A stretch of 64,000 nucleotides of DNA, taken from Ruficoccus amylovorans. GTDB taxonomy: Bacteria; Verrucomicrobiota; Verrucomicrobiia; Opitutales; Cerasicoccaceae. The stretch lies in NCBI RefSeq assembly GCF_014230085.1, contig NZ_JACHVB010000063.1, positions 100,643 through 164,642 of the forward strand, written 5' to 3'. The notes beneath the pieces were generated by a model. The model was not told where the DNA came from, made no database searches, and saw nothing but the letters and a program-made list of their open reading frames with translations. Position numbers and translations under genes: made by a program. This document shows positions 1-8,338 of this stretch, piece by piece (within the stretch, counting starts at the first letter, position 1; each line of letters starts with the position of its first letter).

Positions 1-2
1 AG

Positions 3-107
3 CCGACCTTCACCGACCGGGTGAAGGCCGCCCGCGAAGAGCAGCAGGCCGCCAAGCGCCGTCTCACCGGCAAGGGCCTGCCCCAGCAGAAAAAGAAAAA
101 ACGCTAA
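3..107 (+). CDS. 3' end of an unidentified gene with a basic tail
   Basis: Only the last 34 codons are inside the window, so the family cannot be named. The visible part is charged and helical-looking and ends in a lysine-rich tail (QQKKKKR). Such tails are common on proteins that bind nucleic acid or ribosomes, but that is only suggestive. The frame is chosen because it is the one that stays open to a stop just before a clear rho-independent terminator. Confidence 0.55.
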   Translation, partial: PTFTDRVKAAREEQQAAKRRLTGKGLPQQKKKKR

Positions 108-137
108 GCGAGCGCCCAATCAGCCTTTAACACCACA

Positions 138-171
138 GCCGGGGAGTGCCAGACGCTCCCCGGCTTTTTTT
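138..171 (+). terminator. Rho-independent terminator
   Basis: A perfect 9-bp stem (GCCGGGGAG pairing with CTCCCCGGC) with a 9-nt loop is followed directly by seven T residues. It lies 30 nt after the stop of the first partial gene and ends that transcription unit before yebC. Confidence 0.9.
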
Positions 172-325
172 ATCGCCCCATGCGGCAAAAAATGCCCCCA
201 GCGGGCGCTTTGGAGCCAAACCGGCCCGTTTTTCTATCGACATGGGACCCGGAGGCCCAAAAATCTCCTTTTACCCGCGTTGTTCACACTTGACGACGCG
301 CAAACCCCTTCATTGAGATTTTCGC

Positions 326-1066
326 ATGTCCGGACACAGCAAATGGGCCACCATCAAGCGCGCTAAAGCGGCGGTTGACGCCAAGCGCGGCAAAATTTTC
401 AGCGTCCTTTCCAAGGAACTGACCATCGCCGCCCGCGAAGGCGGTGGTGACCCGAACTTCAACCCCCGGCTGCGCACCTGCATGCTCAAGGCCAAGGCGG
501 CCAACATGCCCGCCGACAACATCGACAAGGCCATCAAAAAGGGCACCGGCGAACTGCCCGGCATCAGCTACGAGGAACTCGTTTACGAAGGCTACGCCCC
601 GGGCGGAGTCGGCATCATCGTCGAAGTCACCACCGACAACAAAAACCGCAGCGCCTCCGAAGTCCGCAGCACCTTCACCAAGTGCAACGGCAACCTCGCC
701 GGGGCCGGGGCGCTCGCCTTCAATTTCCAGAAAAAAGGGCAGTTCATCATCGCGGGCGATGCCACCGACGAGGACACCCTGATGGAAGTCGTCCTTGAGG
801 CCGGGGCCGAGGATGTCGAAAACGCCGGCGACCACTTCGAAGTCACCTGTGAGATCGGCGAGTACCACACCATTTCCAAGGCACTGGAGGAAAAGGGCAT
901 CGCCTGCGAATCCTCCGAAATCGCCTACCTGCCCAATAACGAGGTCACCGTCACCGACAAGGACATCGCCAAACAGATCCTGCGACTGGTGGACATGCTC
1001 GAAGACCTCGAAGACGTCAAAGCCGTCCACAGCAACTTCGATATCGACGAGTCTCTGCTGGGTTGA
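326..1066 (+). CDS. yebC: YebC/PmpR family protein (TACO1-like)
   Basis: A 246-residue protein of the YebC/TACO1 family, with the usual length and the near-invariant start MSGHSKWATIKRAKAA followed by the family signature around GGGDPNFNPRLR. Members have been described as DNA-binding regulators and, more recently, as helpers of translation through proline-rich stretches; which role applies here cannot be read from the sequence. The acidic C-terminal part (LVDMLEDLEDV) is also typical. In many bacteria it sits beside ruvC, but here its neighbours are metX and an unrelated upstream gene. The start is fixed by the conserved N-terminus. Confidence 0.95.
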   Translation: MSGHSKWATIKRAKAAVDAKRGKIFSVLSKELTIAAREGGGDPNFNPRLRTCMLKAKAANMPADNIDKAIKKGTGELPGISYEELVYEGYAPGGVGIIVEVTTDNKNRSASEVRSTFTKCNGNLAGAGALAFNFQKKGQFIIAGDATDEDTLMEVVLEAGAEDVENAGDHFEVTCEIGEYHTISKALEEKGIACESSEIAYLPNNEVTVTDKDIAKQILRLVDMLEDLEDVKAVHSNFDIDESLLG

Positions 1067-1185
1067 GGCCAGAGGGCATCGCCCCCCTCCCGCCGTCGCA
1101 CAGGCATTACCGCTCCGGTGGGATGGGACTTTGTTCGCCGGGCTGGGAAGCCCTCCGCCCCCGCTGTATCCGCCGCCCGAGTAAA

Positions 1186-1219
1186 AATATCCGTGCCATC
1201 CGCGTAATCCGTGGTTAAC
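1186..1219 (+). repeat. Short-period phrase built on ATCCGTG/ATCCGCG/ATCCGTGG
   Basis: Three imperfect units, ATCCGTGCC, ATCCGCGTA and ATCCGTGGTTAAC, follow one another just upstream of metX. Similar phrases ending in GTGGTTAA recur between genes elsewhere in this window (near 36,500-36,530). I do not see a matching inverted arm nearby. Function unknown. Confidence 0.45.
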
Positions 1220-1228
1220 TAGCTCTCC

Positions 1229-2407
1229 ATGAATGATGCCGAAGCAGCGCCCGCGCTTGACGAGGGCGAAGTCGGGCTGGTTGACCACCACGACTTTGTG
1301 TGCCAGGAGCCGTTCACCTTCGAGGAGGGCGGGCAGCTCCCGGGCTTTACCCTGCGCTACGAGACCTACGGCAAGCTCAACGCCGCCCGCGACAACGCTA
1401 TTTTCATCTTTCACGCCCTCAGCGGCGACCACCACTGCGCCGGGGTTTACTCCCTCCAGGACCCCAAGCCCGGCTGGTGGAACAACATGATCGGCCCCGG
1501 CAAGCCCATCGACACCAGCAAGTACTTCGTCGTGGGCAGCAACTGCCTCGGCGGCTGCCAAGGCTCGACCGGCCCCTCCTCGCTCAACCCCGAGACGGGC
1601 AAACGCTACGGCCTCTCCTTCCCCCAAGTCAGCATTCGCGACATGGTGCGCGCCCAGCGCCGCCTGCTCGACCATCTCGGCATCGAGAAGCTCCACTGCG
1701 TCATCGGCGGCTCCATGGGCGGCATGCAGGCTCTCCAGTGGGCCATCGAGTACCCCGAGCGGGTCAACTCCGTCATCGCCATGGCCACCACTTCGCGCCA
1801 GCGGGCGCAGTCCATCGCGTTCAACGAGGTGGGCCGCAGCGCCATCGTGCAGGACCCCGGCTGGCACGAGGGCGACTACGAGCCGGGCAAGGGCCCGAAT
1901 GTCGGCCTGGCCGTCGCCCGCATGATGGCCCACATCACCTACCTTTCCGACGAGGGACTGGAGCGCAAGTTCGGGCGCGAGCGCAAGCGCGTCCGCGAGG
2001 CCGCCCCCGCCACGGGCGGGTTTTTCGACGTGGAGTTCGAGGTCGAGAGCTACCTGCGCTATCAGGGCAAGAGCTTCGTCAACCGCTTCGACGCGAACAC
2101 CTACCTGTACTTCACCAAGGCGCTCGACCGCTTCGATCTGGGCCAGGGCGGCCCGCTGGAGGATGTGCTGCAAAAGATGCAGGCCCGTGCGCTCGTGGTC
2201 GGGTTTACCTCGGACTGGCTCTTCCCGCCCGAGCAGAACCGCGACATCGTCCACGCCATGCTCCGCTGCGGCAAAAACGCCAGCTACGCCGAAGTCAACA
2301 TGGACCTCGGGCACGACTCCTTTCTCATCAAGGCCCCCGAACTATACGAGCTGGTCAGCGGCTTCCTTTCCGCCGACGAGGGCCACCACCACCCTCACCG
2401 CCACTAG
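1229..2407 (+). CDS. metX: Homoserine O-acetyltransferase (MetX)
   Basis: A 392-residue alpha/beta-hydrolase acyltransferase that transfers an acyl group from acyl-CoA to L-homoserine, the first committed step of methionine synthesis by direct sulfhydrylation. The nucleophile elbow is GGSMGG with Ser162; the matching aspartate is D329 (TSDWLFPP) and the histidine is H362 (DLGHDSF), giving a complete triad. Length fits the family. Some MetX-like enzymes use succinyl-CoA, and this cannot be decided here. rlmH starts 4 nt after the stop and metW follows, and a MetX-MetW pairing is common outside enterobacteria. The nearby sulfate-import operon fits the same sulfur theme. Confidence 0.93.
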   Translation: MNDAEAAPALDEGEVGLVDHHDFVCQEPFTFEEGGQLPGFTLRYETYGKLNAARDNAIFIFHALSGDHHCAGVYSLQDPKPGWWNNMIGPGKPIDTSKYFVVGSNCLGGCQGSTGPSSLNPETGKRYGLSFPQVSIRDMVRAQRRLLDHLGIEKLHCVIGGSMGGMQALQWAIEYPERVNSVIAMATTSRQRAQSIAFNEVGRSAIVQDPGWHEGDYEPGKGPNVGLAVARMMAHITYLSDEGLERKFGRERKRVREAAPATGGFFDVEFEVESYLRYQGKSFVNRFDANTYLYFTKALDRFDLGQGGPLEDVLQKMQARALVVGFTSDWLFPPEQNRDIVHAMLRCGKNASYAEVNMDLGHDSFLIKAPELYELVSGFLSADEGHHHPHRH

Positions 2408-2411
2408 GCCG

Positions 2412-2852
2412 ATGCGCGTCAACCTCCTCGTCGTCGGCAAGCTCAAGGAACCCTCCTGGCGGGAACGAGCCGAAGAGTACGCCAAGCGCCTGCGCCCCTA
2501 CGTGACGCTCGACATCACCGAGCTTCGCGACGCCGACGCCACGCGCGAGGGCGAGCGCATCCTCAAGGCGCTGGAAAAAGGCCACGGGCAGGTCTTCGCG
2601 CTGGCCGAAGAGGGCAAATGCCGCCCCTCCGCCGCCCTCGCCCAGACCCTCGGGGAACTTCGCGACGGCGGGCAGGATGCCACCTTTATCATCGGGGGTG
2701 CCTACGGACTGAGCGACGCGGTCAAGGCCCGCGCCGATGCCCTCCTCTCGCTTTCCCCCATGACTTTTACCCACGAAATGGCCCGCGTTGTCCTGCTGGA
2801 GCAGATTTACCGCGCCTTCACAATTCTCGCCGGCACCGGCTACCACCATTAA
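2412..2852 (+). CDS. rlmH: 23S rRNA (pseudouridine1915-N3)-methyltransferase RlmH
   Basis: A 146-residue SPOUT-class methyltransferase that N3-methylates pseudouridine 1915 in helix 69 of 23S rRNA. The SAM-binding trefoil-knot signature FIIGGAYGLSDAV and the family C-terminus (EQIYRAFTILAGTGYHH) are both present. The reading frame is open much further upstream, but the start is placed at MRVNLLVVGK because that is the family N-terminus; upstream codons overlap metX. It lies 4 nt after metX, so it is probably co-transcribed. Confidence 0.93.
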   Translation: MRVNLLVVGKLKEPSWRERAEEYAKRLRPYVTLDITELRDADATREGERILKALEKGHGQVFALAEEGKCRPSAALAQTLGELRDGGQDATFIIGGAYGLSDAVKARADALLSLSPMTFTHEMARVVLLEQIYRAFTILAGTGYHH

Positions 2853-2860
2853 AAATATAA

Positions 2861-2965
2861 GTTTGAGAGTTTGAAGGTTTCAGAGTTTGAAAGTTGTTTT
2901 CAACCGTCGGCCCGCTAAACTCCTATCGCTTCGCCCCCCACTCTCAAACCTTCAAACTCTCAAAC
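2861..2965. repeat. Inverted repeat made of 8-nt near-periodic words
   Basis: GTTTGAGAGTTTGAAGGTTT (2861-2880) has its exact reverse complement at 2946-2965, a 20-bp perfect inverted repeat around 65 nt. Both arms are built from GTTTGAGA-like units, and the right arm continues with one extra unit up to the metW start. The repeat fills almost the whole rlmH-metW gap. It could fold into a long hairpin in mRNA or extrude in DNA. No known element is recognised. Confidence 0.85.
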
Positions 2966-2977
2966 TCTCAAACTTTA

Positions 2978-3616
2978 ATGAAACGTTCGGCCATCAAGCG
3001 CGAAGTCGATTTGCAGATCCTCGGCGACTGGGTCAGCGAAGGCGCGCGCGTGCTCGACCTTGGCTGCGGGCGGGGGATCTTCCTCGAATACCTGCGCCAG
3101 ACCAAGCACACCTGGGGCGTCGGCGTCGACAACCAGATCGACAAGGTCAACGGCTGCATCAAGCGCGGAGTCAGCGTCTATCAGGGCGACATCGAGCAGG
3201 CCCTGCGGCAGTTTCCGGACGGGTTCTTCGACTGGGTGCTGTGCTCGCGCACAATTCAAGAGCTGAGCCGCCCGCAGGACATCATCCACGCGTCCCTGCG
3301 CGTGGGCAAGCGCTTCGCGGTCGGCTTCGCCAACCACGGCTACTGGCGCAACCGTCTGCACCTGCTCTGGCACGGCCGCCGCATCATCAACGAGGTCTTC
3401 CCCGAGGGTTGGGGCGAAAGCCGCCGCCTGAACCCCATCGCGGTCGGCGATTTCGAGGACTTCTGCGCCCGCGAAGGGCTGACCATCACCCGCCGGGCCT
3501 ACCTGCGCGGCGATTGGCACACGCCCTGCAAATTCCTCCCCGGCCTCTTCGCCGGGTATGTGTTGTACGAGATATCCCGTCCGCAGGTTCCTTCCGCCGA
3601 GTCACCGCTCTCCTGA
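2978..3616 (+). CDS. metW: Methionine biosynthesis protein MetW (methyltransferase-like)
   Basis: A 212-residue class I SAM-dependent methyltransferase-fold protein with the MetW layout: DLGCGRG motif I near residue 28, an acidic GVGVDN motif II, and the family-specific FANHGYWRNRLHLLWHGR region. MetW is the usual companion of MetX and is thought to support the acyltransferase rather than act on a known methyl acceptor. An earlier in-frame ATG at 2894 lies inside the inverted repeat and adds non-conserved residues, so the start is set at MKRSAIKREVDL. The final 15 or so residues after YVLYEISRP are poorly conserved. Confidence 0.9.
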   Translation: MKRSAIKREVDLQILGDWVSEGARVLDLGCGRGIFLEYLRQTKHTWGVGVDNQIDKVNGCIKRGVSVYQGDIEQALRQFPDGFFDWVLCSRTIQELSRPQDIIHASLRVGKRFAVGFANHGYWRNRLHLLWHGRRIINEVFPEGWGESRRLNPIAVGDFEDFCAREGLTITRRAYLRGDWHTPCKFLPGLFAGYVLYEISRPQVPSAESPLS

Positions 3617-3675
3617 GATCGTCTCATCCCGATCAGCTTATCCGACGGCAATTCCGCCCTGGCTTTTTTCGGCAG

Positions 3676-3705
3676 TTGTGCAAAATCGCACTTGCAATCT
3701 ATACG
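3676..3705 (+). promoter_or_regulatory. Candidate promoter of the sulfate-uptake operon
   Basis: TTGTGC (3676-3681) and TATACG (3700-3705) are 18 nt apart in an AT-rich stretch just upstream of the Rrf2-type gene. The spacer contains two TGCAA/TTGCA half-sites facing each other, possible operator sequence for autoregulation. This is a by-eye match to a sigma-70 pattern. Confidence 0.35.
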
Positions 3706-3736
3706 ATTTTTATAAACATTAGAAAAATAACCACTG

Positions 3737-4309
3737 ATGAACTTAACCCGTAAAGGCGAATACGCGCTGCGCTCTCTCATCAAGCTCGGCATTGCCCACG
3801 AGATGGGAAAGACGCACCTGTCTGTCTCCGAACTGGCGCAGAGCGAAAAGCTCCCGCTGAAGTTCCTGGAACAGGTGCTCTTCCATCTGCGCGGCGCGGG
3901 CTACATCGAGACCAAGCGGGGCAAGTTCGGCGGTTACTTCCTGGCACTGCCCATGAACGAGATCCGCATCGGCGACATCGTCCGCCTGATCGACGGCAAG
4001 CTCGCCCCCATCGCCTGCGCCAGCCTCACCGCGTACGAGAAATGCTCGTGCCCGGACGAAACCCACTGTGGCCTGCGCATGCTCATGATCGACGTGCGCA
4101 ATGCCATCGCCAACATCCTCGACCGCTACAGCCTGGCCGATGTCGTCGAGGTCACCATGCGCAAACTCCGCCGCGACGGCGTGGCGCTGCCCTTTGAACC
4201 GGGCGACGGCACTGCCCCCGCCGTGGAGCTGCCGGAAGACTTCAACCCGGTCGATCCCCGCGACGGCCTCATGGCCGAACTGGCCAGCAAACACGGAGGC
4301 AAGCCATGA
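3737..4309 (+). CDS. Rrf2-family transcriptional regulator
   Basis: A 190-residue Rrf2 regulator with an N-terminal winged helix (MNLTRKGEYALRSLIKL; KFLEQVLFHLRGAGYIETKRGKFGGY). Cysteines C94, C103, C105 and C111 sit in the loop that binds an iron-sulfur cluster in IscR/NsrR-type members, so redox or Fe-S sensing is possible. CymR-type Rrf2 proteins instead sense sulfur status through cysteine synthase. Position at the head of the sulfate importer operon points to control of sulfur assimilation, which is an inference. The C-terminal 35 residues after the helical region look disordered. The stop overlaps the next start (ATGA). Confidence 0.88.
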   Translation: MNLTRKGEYALRSLIKLGIAHEMGKTHLSVSELAQSEKLPLKFLEQVLFHLRGAGYIETKRGKFGGYFLALPMNEIRIGDIVRLIDGKLAPIACASLTAYEKCSCPDETHCGLRMLMIDVRNAIANILDRYSLADVVEVTMRKLRRDGVALPFEPGDGTAPAVELPEDFNPVDPRDGLMAELASKHGGKP

Positions 4310-4491
4310 ACCGCACCGCCACCTCTCCCTCCGACACTCAGTCCTGGCAGCACCTCGTGATCGAGAAAGTCGCCAGCCTGCGCTTCGGAGTCGTCCAGAT
4401 CGTCGTCCACAACGGCAAAGTCACCCAGGTCGAATGCACGGAAAAAACGCGCTTCGACGACTCCGCCGACACCCGCCGGGTATCCCGGTAA
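4306..4491 (+). CDS. YezD/DUF2292-like small protein
   Basis: A 61-residue protein whose core (VASLRFGVVQIVVHNGKVTQVECTEKTR, read as two halves) matches the YezD/DUF2292 pattern of a short beta-rich domain ending in a TEK-R motif. Such proteins frequently accompany sulfur-assimilation and sulfate-transport genes; their biochemical role is not established. It overlaps the Rrf2 gene by 4 nt, so the two are almost certainly translated together. The family call is from motif memory. Confidence 0.75.
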   Translation: MNRTATSPSDTQSWQHLVIEKVASLRFGVVQIVVHNGKVTQVECTEKTRFDDSADTRRVSR

Positions 4492-4605
4492 ATTTATAGC
4501 TCAAGGCCATCCGCACAAGCGGACGCCACCCTTTTCACCACACCACGCATCCACGCGGCTGACCGGTCAACCGGAGGTTTCGTTCCCGAAAGGAAAGAAC
4601 CCACC

Positions 4606-5625
4606 ATGCACCGCATCAAACAGCTCAGGCGGGCACTCGCCCTGATGCTGGCCAGCATCTTTGCCCTCAGCCCGGCCACCGCCCTGGCCGCCAAAAAACT
4701 CCTCAACGTGTCCTACGACCCGACGCGTGAGTTTTACAGCGACTACAACAAATACTTTGAAAAGTACTGGCAGGACAAGACCGGTGAAAAGGTCACCATC
4801 CGCCAGTCTCACGGCGGCGCGGGCAAGCAGGCTCGCTCCGTCATCGACGGGCTCAACGCCGATGTCGTAACCCTCGCGCTGGCCTACGACATCGACGCCA
4901 TCGCCGAGCGCACGGGCAAGATCCCGGCCGACTGGCAGACCCGCCTGCCCAACGCCAGCTCGCCCTACACCTCGACTATCGTCTTCCTCGTCCGCAAGGG
5001 CAACCCGAAGCAGATAAAGGACTGGGGCGATCTCACCCGCGAGGGCGTCGAGGTCATCACCCCCAACCCGAAGACCTCCGGCGGCGCGCGCTGGAACTTC
5101 CTCGCCGCCTGGGCCTGGGCGCTCGATCACTACGACGGCGACGAGGACAAGGCTCGGAAATTTGCCACCCAGCTCATCCGGCACGTGCCCGTGCTCGACA
5201 GCGGAGCGCGCGGAGCGACCACAACCTTCGTCCAGCGCGGCATCGGCGATGTCCTGCTGGCCTGGGAAAACGAGGCCTTCCTCGCCCTGGAGGAACTCGG
5301 TCCCGGCAACTTCGACATCGTCGTGCCCTCGGTCAGCATCCTGGCCCAGCCGCCCGTGACCGTCGTCAACGGCAACGCCGAAAAGAACGGCAACCTCGAA
5401 CTGGCCACTGCCTACCTGGAGCAGCTCTACTCGCCCACCGGCCAGAAGCTCGCGGCCAAACACTTCTACCGCCCCAGCGAGCCGCAGTACGCCGACCCCT
5501 CCGACCTGGCCCGCTTCCCCGAGGTCAAGCTCGTCACCGTGGACGAGGCCTTCGGCGGCTGGCAGGCCGCGCAAAAGCGCTTCTTCGCCGACGGCGGTAT
5601 CTTTGATCAGATCTACATCCGATAA
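4606..5625 (+). CDS. sbp: Sulfate ABC transporter, periplasmic sulfate-binding protein
   Basis: A 339-residue exported binding protein with a typical signal peptide (hydrophobic core ending at ALA, about residue 28). The mature start [13 protein letters not shown], the [16 protein letters not shown] segment and the [16 protein letters not shown] block are hallmarks of the Sbp/CysP family, which delivers sulfate or thiosulfate to CysTWA. The 114-nt gap upstream contains small hairpins (for example around CCGCACAAGCGG) but no riboswitch I can name. Confidence 0.93.
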   Translation: MHRIKQLRRALALMLASIFALSPATALAAKKLLNVSYDPTREFYSDYNKYFEKYWQDKTGEKVTIRQSHGGAGKQARSVIDGLNADVVTLALAYDIDAIAERTGKIPADWQTRLPNASSPYTSTIVFLVRKGNPKQIKDWGDLTREGVEVITPNPKTSGGARWNFLAAWAWALDHYDGDEDKARKFATQLIRHVPVLDSGARGATTTFVQRGIGDVLLAWENEAFLALEELGPGNFDIVVPSVSILAQPPVTVVNGNAEKNGNLELATAYLEQLYSPTGQKLAAKHFYRPSEPQYADPSDLARFPEVKLVTVDEAFGGWQAAQKRFFADGGIFDQIYIR

Positions 5626-5661
5626 GCGTATCCATTTTCAACTACACTAAAGCCACCTACC

Positions 5662-6390
5662 ATGAACAGAACCCTCGATCCCAAACACCGCGCGGCCATG
5701 CGCCGCCTTGTGCTCGGAGCCGTCGAGCACTGCGAGATCTCCCGCCACCTCATCGGGAGTATCGCGCAGACCTTTACCCATGACGGCGTCAAATACGGCA
5801 TCCCGGCCTTCACCTTTTTCGGCCCGCAGGAGAACGACGTGGAGACCCGGTTCGTCGGCCTCATGGCCGGGCGGAGGGCCGGTGACGGGCTCAGCGCCGA
5901 GGTCACCCTCCAGCTCATGGAGCGGCTGCTGCTCCAGCCGGGCTTCGCCGCCGGGCTGTGGCTGCGCACGCTGCCGATCATAAATCCGGTCGGACTGGAA
6001 GACCCCGAGTCACTCGCTCCCGCCTATGAACCGGCAGTCCTTCGGCTTAACCTGGAATGCCCCGACGGTGTGATCGAAGTCTCCTCCACCCGGCGCAAAC
6101 GCCTCGTCATCGGCATGCGCAGCGACTGGAGCGGGCGCGGCGGCGCGCTCGCCGCCGCCGACGACATGAACCGTCTTAGCGCGGAACTCGGCGGCATTGA
6201 GCGTGAGGAAATCCCTCCCACCCAACTTCCGTACAACGCCCGCAGCCCGTGGCATCTGTACCTCGGCTTCCCGGAGACCTGGAGCTCCAACCAGGCCACC
6301 CACCTCGCCAGCCAGTACCTGCTGTGCTTCTTCCGGCGCTGGCGCGAGCTTTCGCTGACCGAGCAGAGCCGCGCGTCGGGCCGGCACTGA
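5662..6390 (+). CDS. Degenerate M14-like (AstE/AspA-fold) protein, zinc site apparently lost
   Basis: A 242-residue protein that appears to be a paralogue of the next gene. FFGPQEND (G54-E57) lines up with that gene's GFHGNEPGG zinc motif, PIINPVGLE with its PASNPWGLL, and the end LYLGFPETWSSNQATHLASQ with ILLELPGRASRQLQGKAA. In this alignment the zinc histidine has become Gly54 and the catalytic glutamate has become Gly, so it looks catalytically dead. No signal peptide. It lies between the sulfate-binding protein and the permeases, so it is probably co-expressed with them. It might be a scaffold or sensing partner of the active-looking copy. Homology is judged by eye. Confidence 0.55.
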   Translation: MNRTLDPKHRAAMRRLVLGAVEHCEISRHLIGSIAQTFTHDGVKYGIPAFTFFGPQENDVETRFVGLMAGRRAGDGLSAEVTLQLMERLLLQPGFAAGLWLRTLPIINPVGLEDPESLAPAYEPAVLRLNLECPDGVIEVSSTRRKRLVIGMRSDWSGRGGALAAADDMNRLSAELGGIEREEIPPTQLPYNARSPWHLYLGFPETWSSNQATHLASQYLLCFFRRWRELSLTEQSRASGRH

Positions 6391-6442
6391 CCTGCCCCGC
6401 GAAAGCATTTTCACATTCCCCTTTTAAAGACACTTCAACGCC

Positions 6443-7390
6443 ATGCCATTCACGCTGTTTAAATCCGACCGCAAGGTCCGGTCTCTTGCCGACCCGCTGG
6501 CACCGCTTCTCACGAAGCCGCGTCCGGCGAGCACGACCACAGTCCCCTCCCGCCAGCACTCATCATCCTCACTGCCAGATGCCCAGCCCGCCACCGGTGA
6601 CGACGGCAGGCTGGGCGCGGCAGGCCCGAACCTGACCTTCACTATGCAGGAAGGCGTCTTCACCGCCCGGCTCGGGCGGGCCGAGGACGCACACCCCGGC
6701 CTTAGCCGCCACCGGATCGGCACGGTCGAGGCCGACGGGCTCACCTTCGCACTGGAGAAAACTGTCCTCCGCGGCCCGTCCAAAGAGGGCGCCCCGCACC
6801 GGCGCATTGCCCTCGTCACGGGGTTCCACGGCAATGAACCCGGCGGCCCCCTGGCCTGCGGACGCCTTTACACTGACTTCCTCCGCGATGCCACCCGCTT
6901 CGCCGGACTTGAGCTCCATCTCTACCCAGCCAGCAACCCGTGGGGCCTGCTCTTCAGCCACCGGGGCAATGCAGCCGGGCACGACCTGGCCGGTGACTTT
7001 GGCCAGGGTTCACAAGAGCCCGAAACCCGCGCACTTGAGGAAGATTTCGTCCGCGAACAATTCGACACCTTGATTACACTCTTTACGGATGTCGCCTCGC
7101 ACGGCCTTTACGCATACACAAGTGAAAAAGCATTTTGTCATGATTTTCTGATACAGGCGATAGAAAGCGCCCGACTAGATTTTTCCCTGCCTCCCGGATT
7201 AACTTTCGACGGATTCCACCAATCTCCCATTAACCCGTCCGAAGCCTTTCCCGGCAGCCCGAAGCTCCCGGCGAACATATTGAAGCAACCCGGCGAGATA
7301 TTACTTGAGTTGCCCGGACGCGCCAGCCGTCAGCTTCAAGGTAAAGCCGCCGCCACCATCGTCCATGCCATACTCGAACGGTTGGCCTGA
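6443..7390 (+). CDS. M14-family zinc carboxypeptidase/deacylase-like protein
   Basis: A 315-residue protein whose core resembles the succinylglutamate desuccinylase/aspartoacylase branch of M14 metallohydrolases. Zinc ligands H129 and E132 lie in GFHGNEPGG, the third ligand is probably H220 (DVASHGL), and E289 in EILLELPGR fits the general base. The first 70 or so residues are low-complexity and look like an extension. The substrate is unknown. An amidohydrolase inside a sulfate-import operon could release a sulfur-containing amino acid from a conjugate, but that is speculation. The preceding gene is its degenerate paralogue and cysT begins 39 nt downstream. Confidence 0.7.
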   Translation: MPFTLFKSDRKVRSLADPLAPLLTKPRPASTTTVPSRQHSSSSLPDAQPATGDDGRLGAAGPNLTFTMQEGVFTARLGRAEDAHPGLSRHRIGTVEADGLTFALEKTVLRGPSKEGAPHRRIALVTGFHGNEPGGPLACGRLYTDFLRDATRFAGLELHLYPASNPWGLLFSHRGNAAGHDLAGDFGQGSQEPETRALEEDFVREQFDTLITLFTDVASHGLYAYTSEKAFCHDFLIQAIESARLDFSLPPGLTFDGFHQSPINPSEAFPGSPKLPANILKQPGEILLELPGRASRQLQGKAAATIVHAILERLA

Positions 7391-7429
7391 GGCAACCTTG
7401 CCAACACCGCCTTCAGAAAGCACACAGCG

Positions 7430-8332
7430 ATGAGCCTCGTCATCAATTCGCTCTTCTTCGACCGCAGGCGGCGTAAGCAACTGCGGGAAGGCAAGCTCTC
7501 CGCTTGGGCGCGACCGCACCGGGTCTTGCCCGGCTTCGCGCTCACCATGGGTATCACCGTGACGACGCTCTCGCTCGTCGTGCTGCTGCCGCTGGCCGCC
7601 GCTTTTGTCATGGCCGGGGGCATGAGTTGGGCGGGGTTTTCGGAGGCTGCCTTCTCCCCCCGCGTCATGGCCTCGTACCGGTTGACCTTTGGTGTAGCCT
7701 TCGCGGCGGCAGCAGTCAATGCGGTCTTCGGACTGCTTGTGGCGTGGGTGCTCACGCGTTACCGCTTCCCGGGGCACAAGTTGATTGACGCTCTGGTGGA
7801 TCTTCCCTTCGCGCTCCCGACTGCCGTAGCGGGGATTTCACTCACGGCCATCTACTCGCGCAACGGGTGGATGGGTTTGTGGTTGGAAGAACTCGGCATC
7901 AAGGTCGCCTTCACCCCGCTGGGTATCGCTGTCGCCCTTGTCTTCATCGGTTTGCCCTTCGTCGTGCGCACACTCCAGCCCGTCATTGAGGAGCTTGACC
8001 GCGAACTGGAGGAAGCCTCCAGCACGCTCGGGGCGGGGCGCTTCACGACTTTTCGCCGGGTGATATTTCCGCTGCTGCTGCCGCCGCTGCTGACCGGGTT
8101 CGCCCTGGCCTTCGCGCGTGGCATCGGTGAGTACGGTTCGGTCGTCTTCATCTCGGGCAACATGCCCTTGCGCACCGAAATCGCTCCGCTGCTCATCGTG
8201 ACCAAACTCGAACAATACGACACGCCCGGAGCCACCGCCATCGCCGTGGTCATGCTCGCGATTTCCTTCGCCCTGCTCCTGGGCATAAACCTCCTGCACC
8301 GCTGGAGCCGCAAGCGGCTCGGCGACCATTAA
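7430..8332 (+). CDS. cysT: Sulfate ABC transporter permease CysT
   Basis: A 300-residue inner-membrane permease with about six transmembrane helices. The cytoplasmic EAA loop ([21 protein letters not shown]) contacts the ATPase CysA. The segment [17 protein letters not shown] and the end-loop [16 protein letters not shown] are characteristic of the CysT (CysU) subunit. It pairs with CysW, which begins 6 nt after the stop. The arginine/lysine-rich cytoplasmic N-terminus is slightly long for the family. Confidence 0.95.
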   Translation: MSLVINSLFFDRRRRKQLREGKLSAWARPHRVLPGFALTMGITVTTLSLVVLLPLAAAFVMAGGMSWAGFSEAAFSPRVMASYRLTFGVAFAAAAVNAVFGLLVAWVLTRYRFPGHKLIDALVDLPFALPTAVAGISLTAIYSRNGWMGLWLEELGIKVAFTPLGIAVALVFIGLPFVVRTLQPVIEELDRELEEASSTLGAGRFTTFRRVIFPLLLPPLLTGFALAFARGIGEYGSVVFISGNMPLRTEIAPLLIVTKLEQYDTPGATAIAVVMLAISFALLLGINLLHRWSRKRLGDH

Positions 8333-8338
8333 ACTACT

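Noticed and set aside
284..2314. 676-residue open frame on the minus strand across yebC and metX
   Set aside because: It is antisense to two well-supported genes, has no recognisable domain and is the kind of shadow frame expected in GC-rich coding DNA.
4492..4605. Possible SAM or sulfur riboswitch before the sulfate-binding gene
   Set aside because: Only small isolated hairpins are present; no conserved core of any known SAM-type riboswitch was found.
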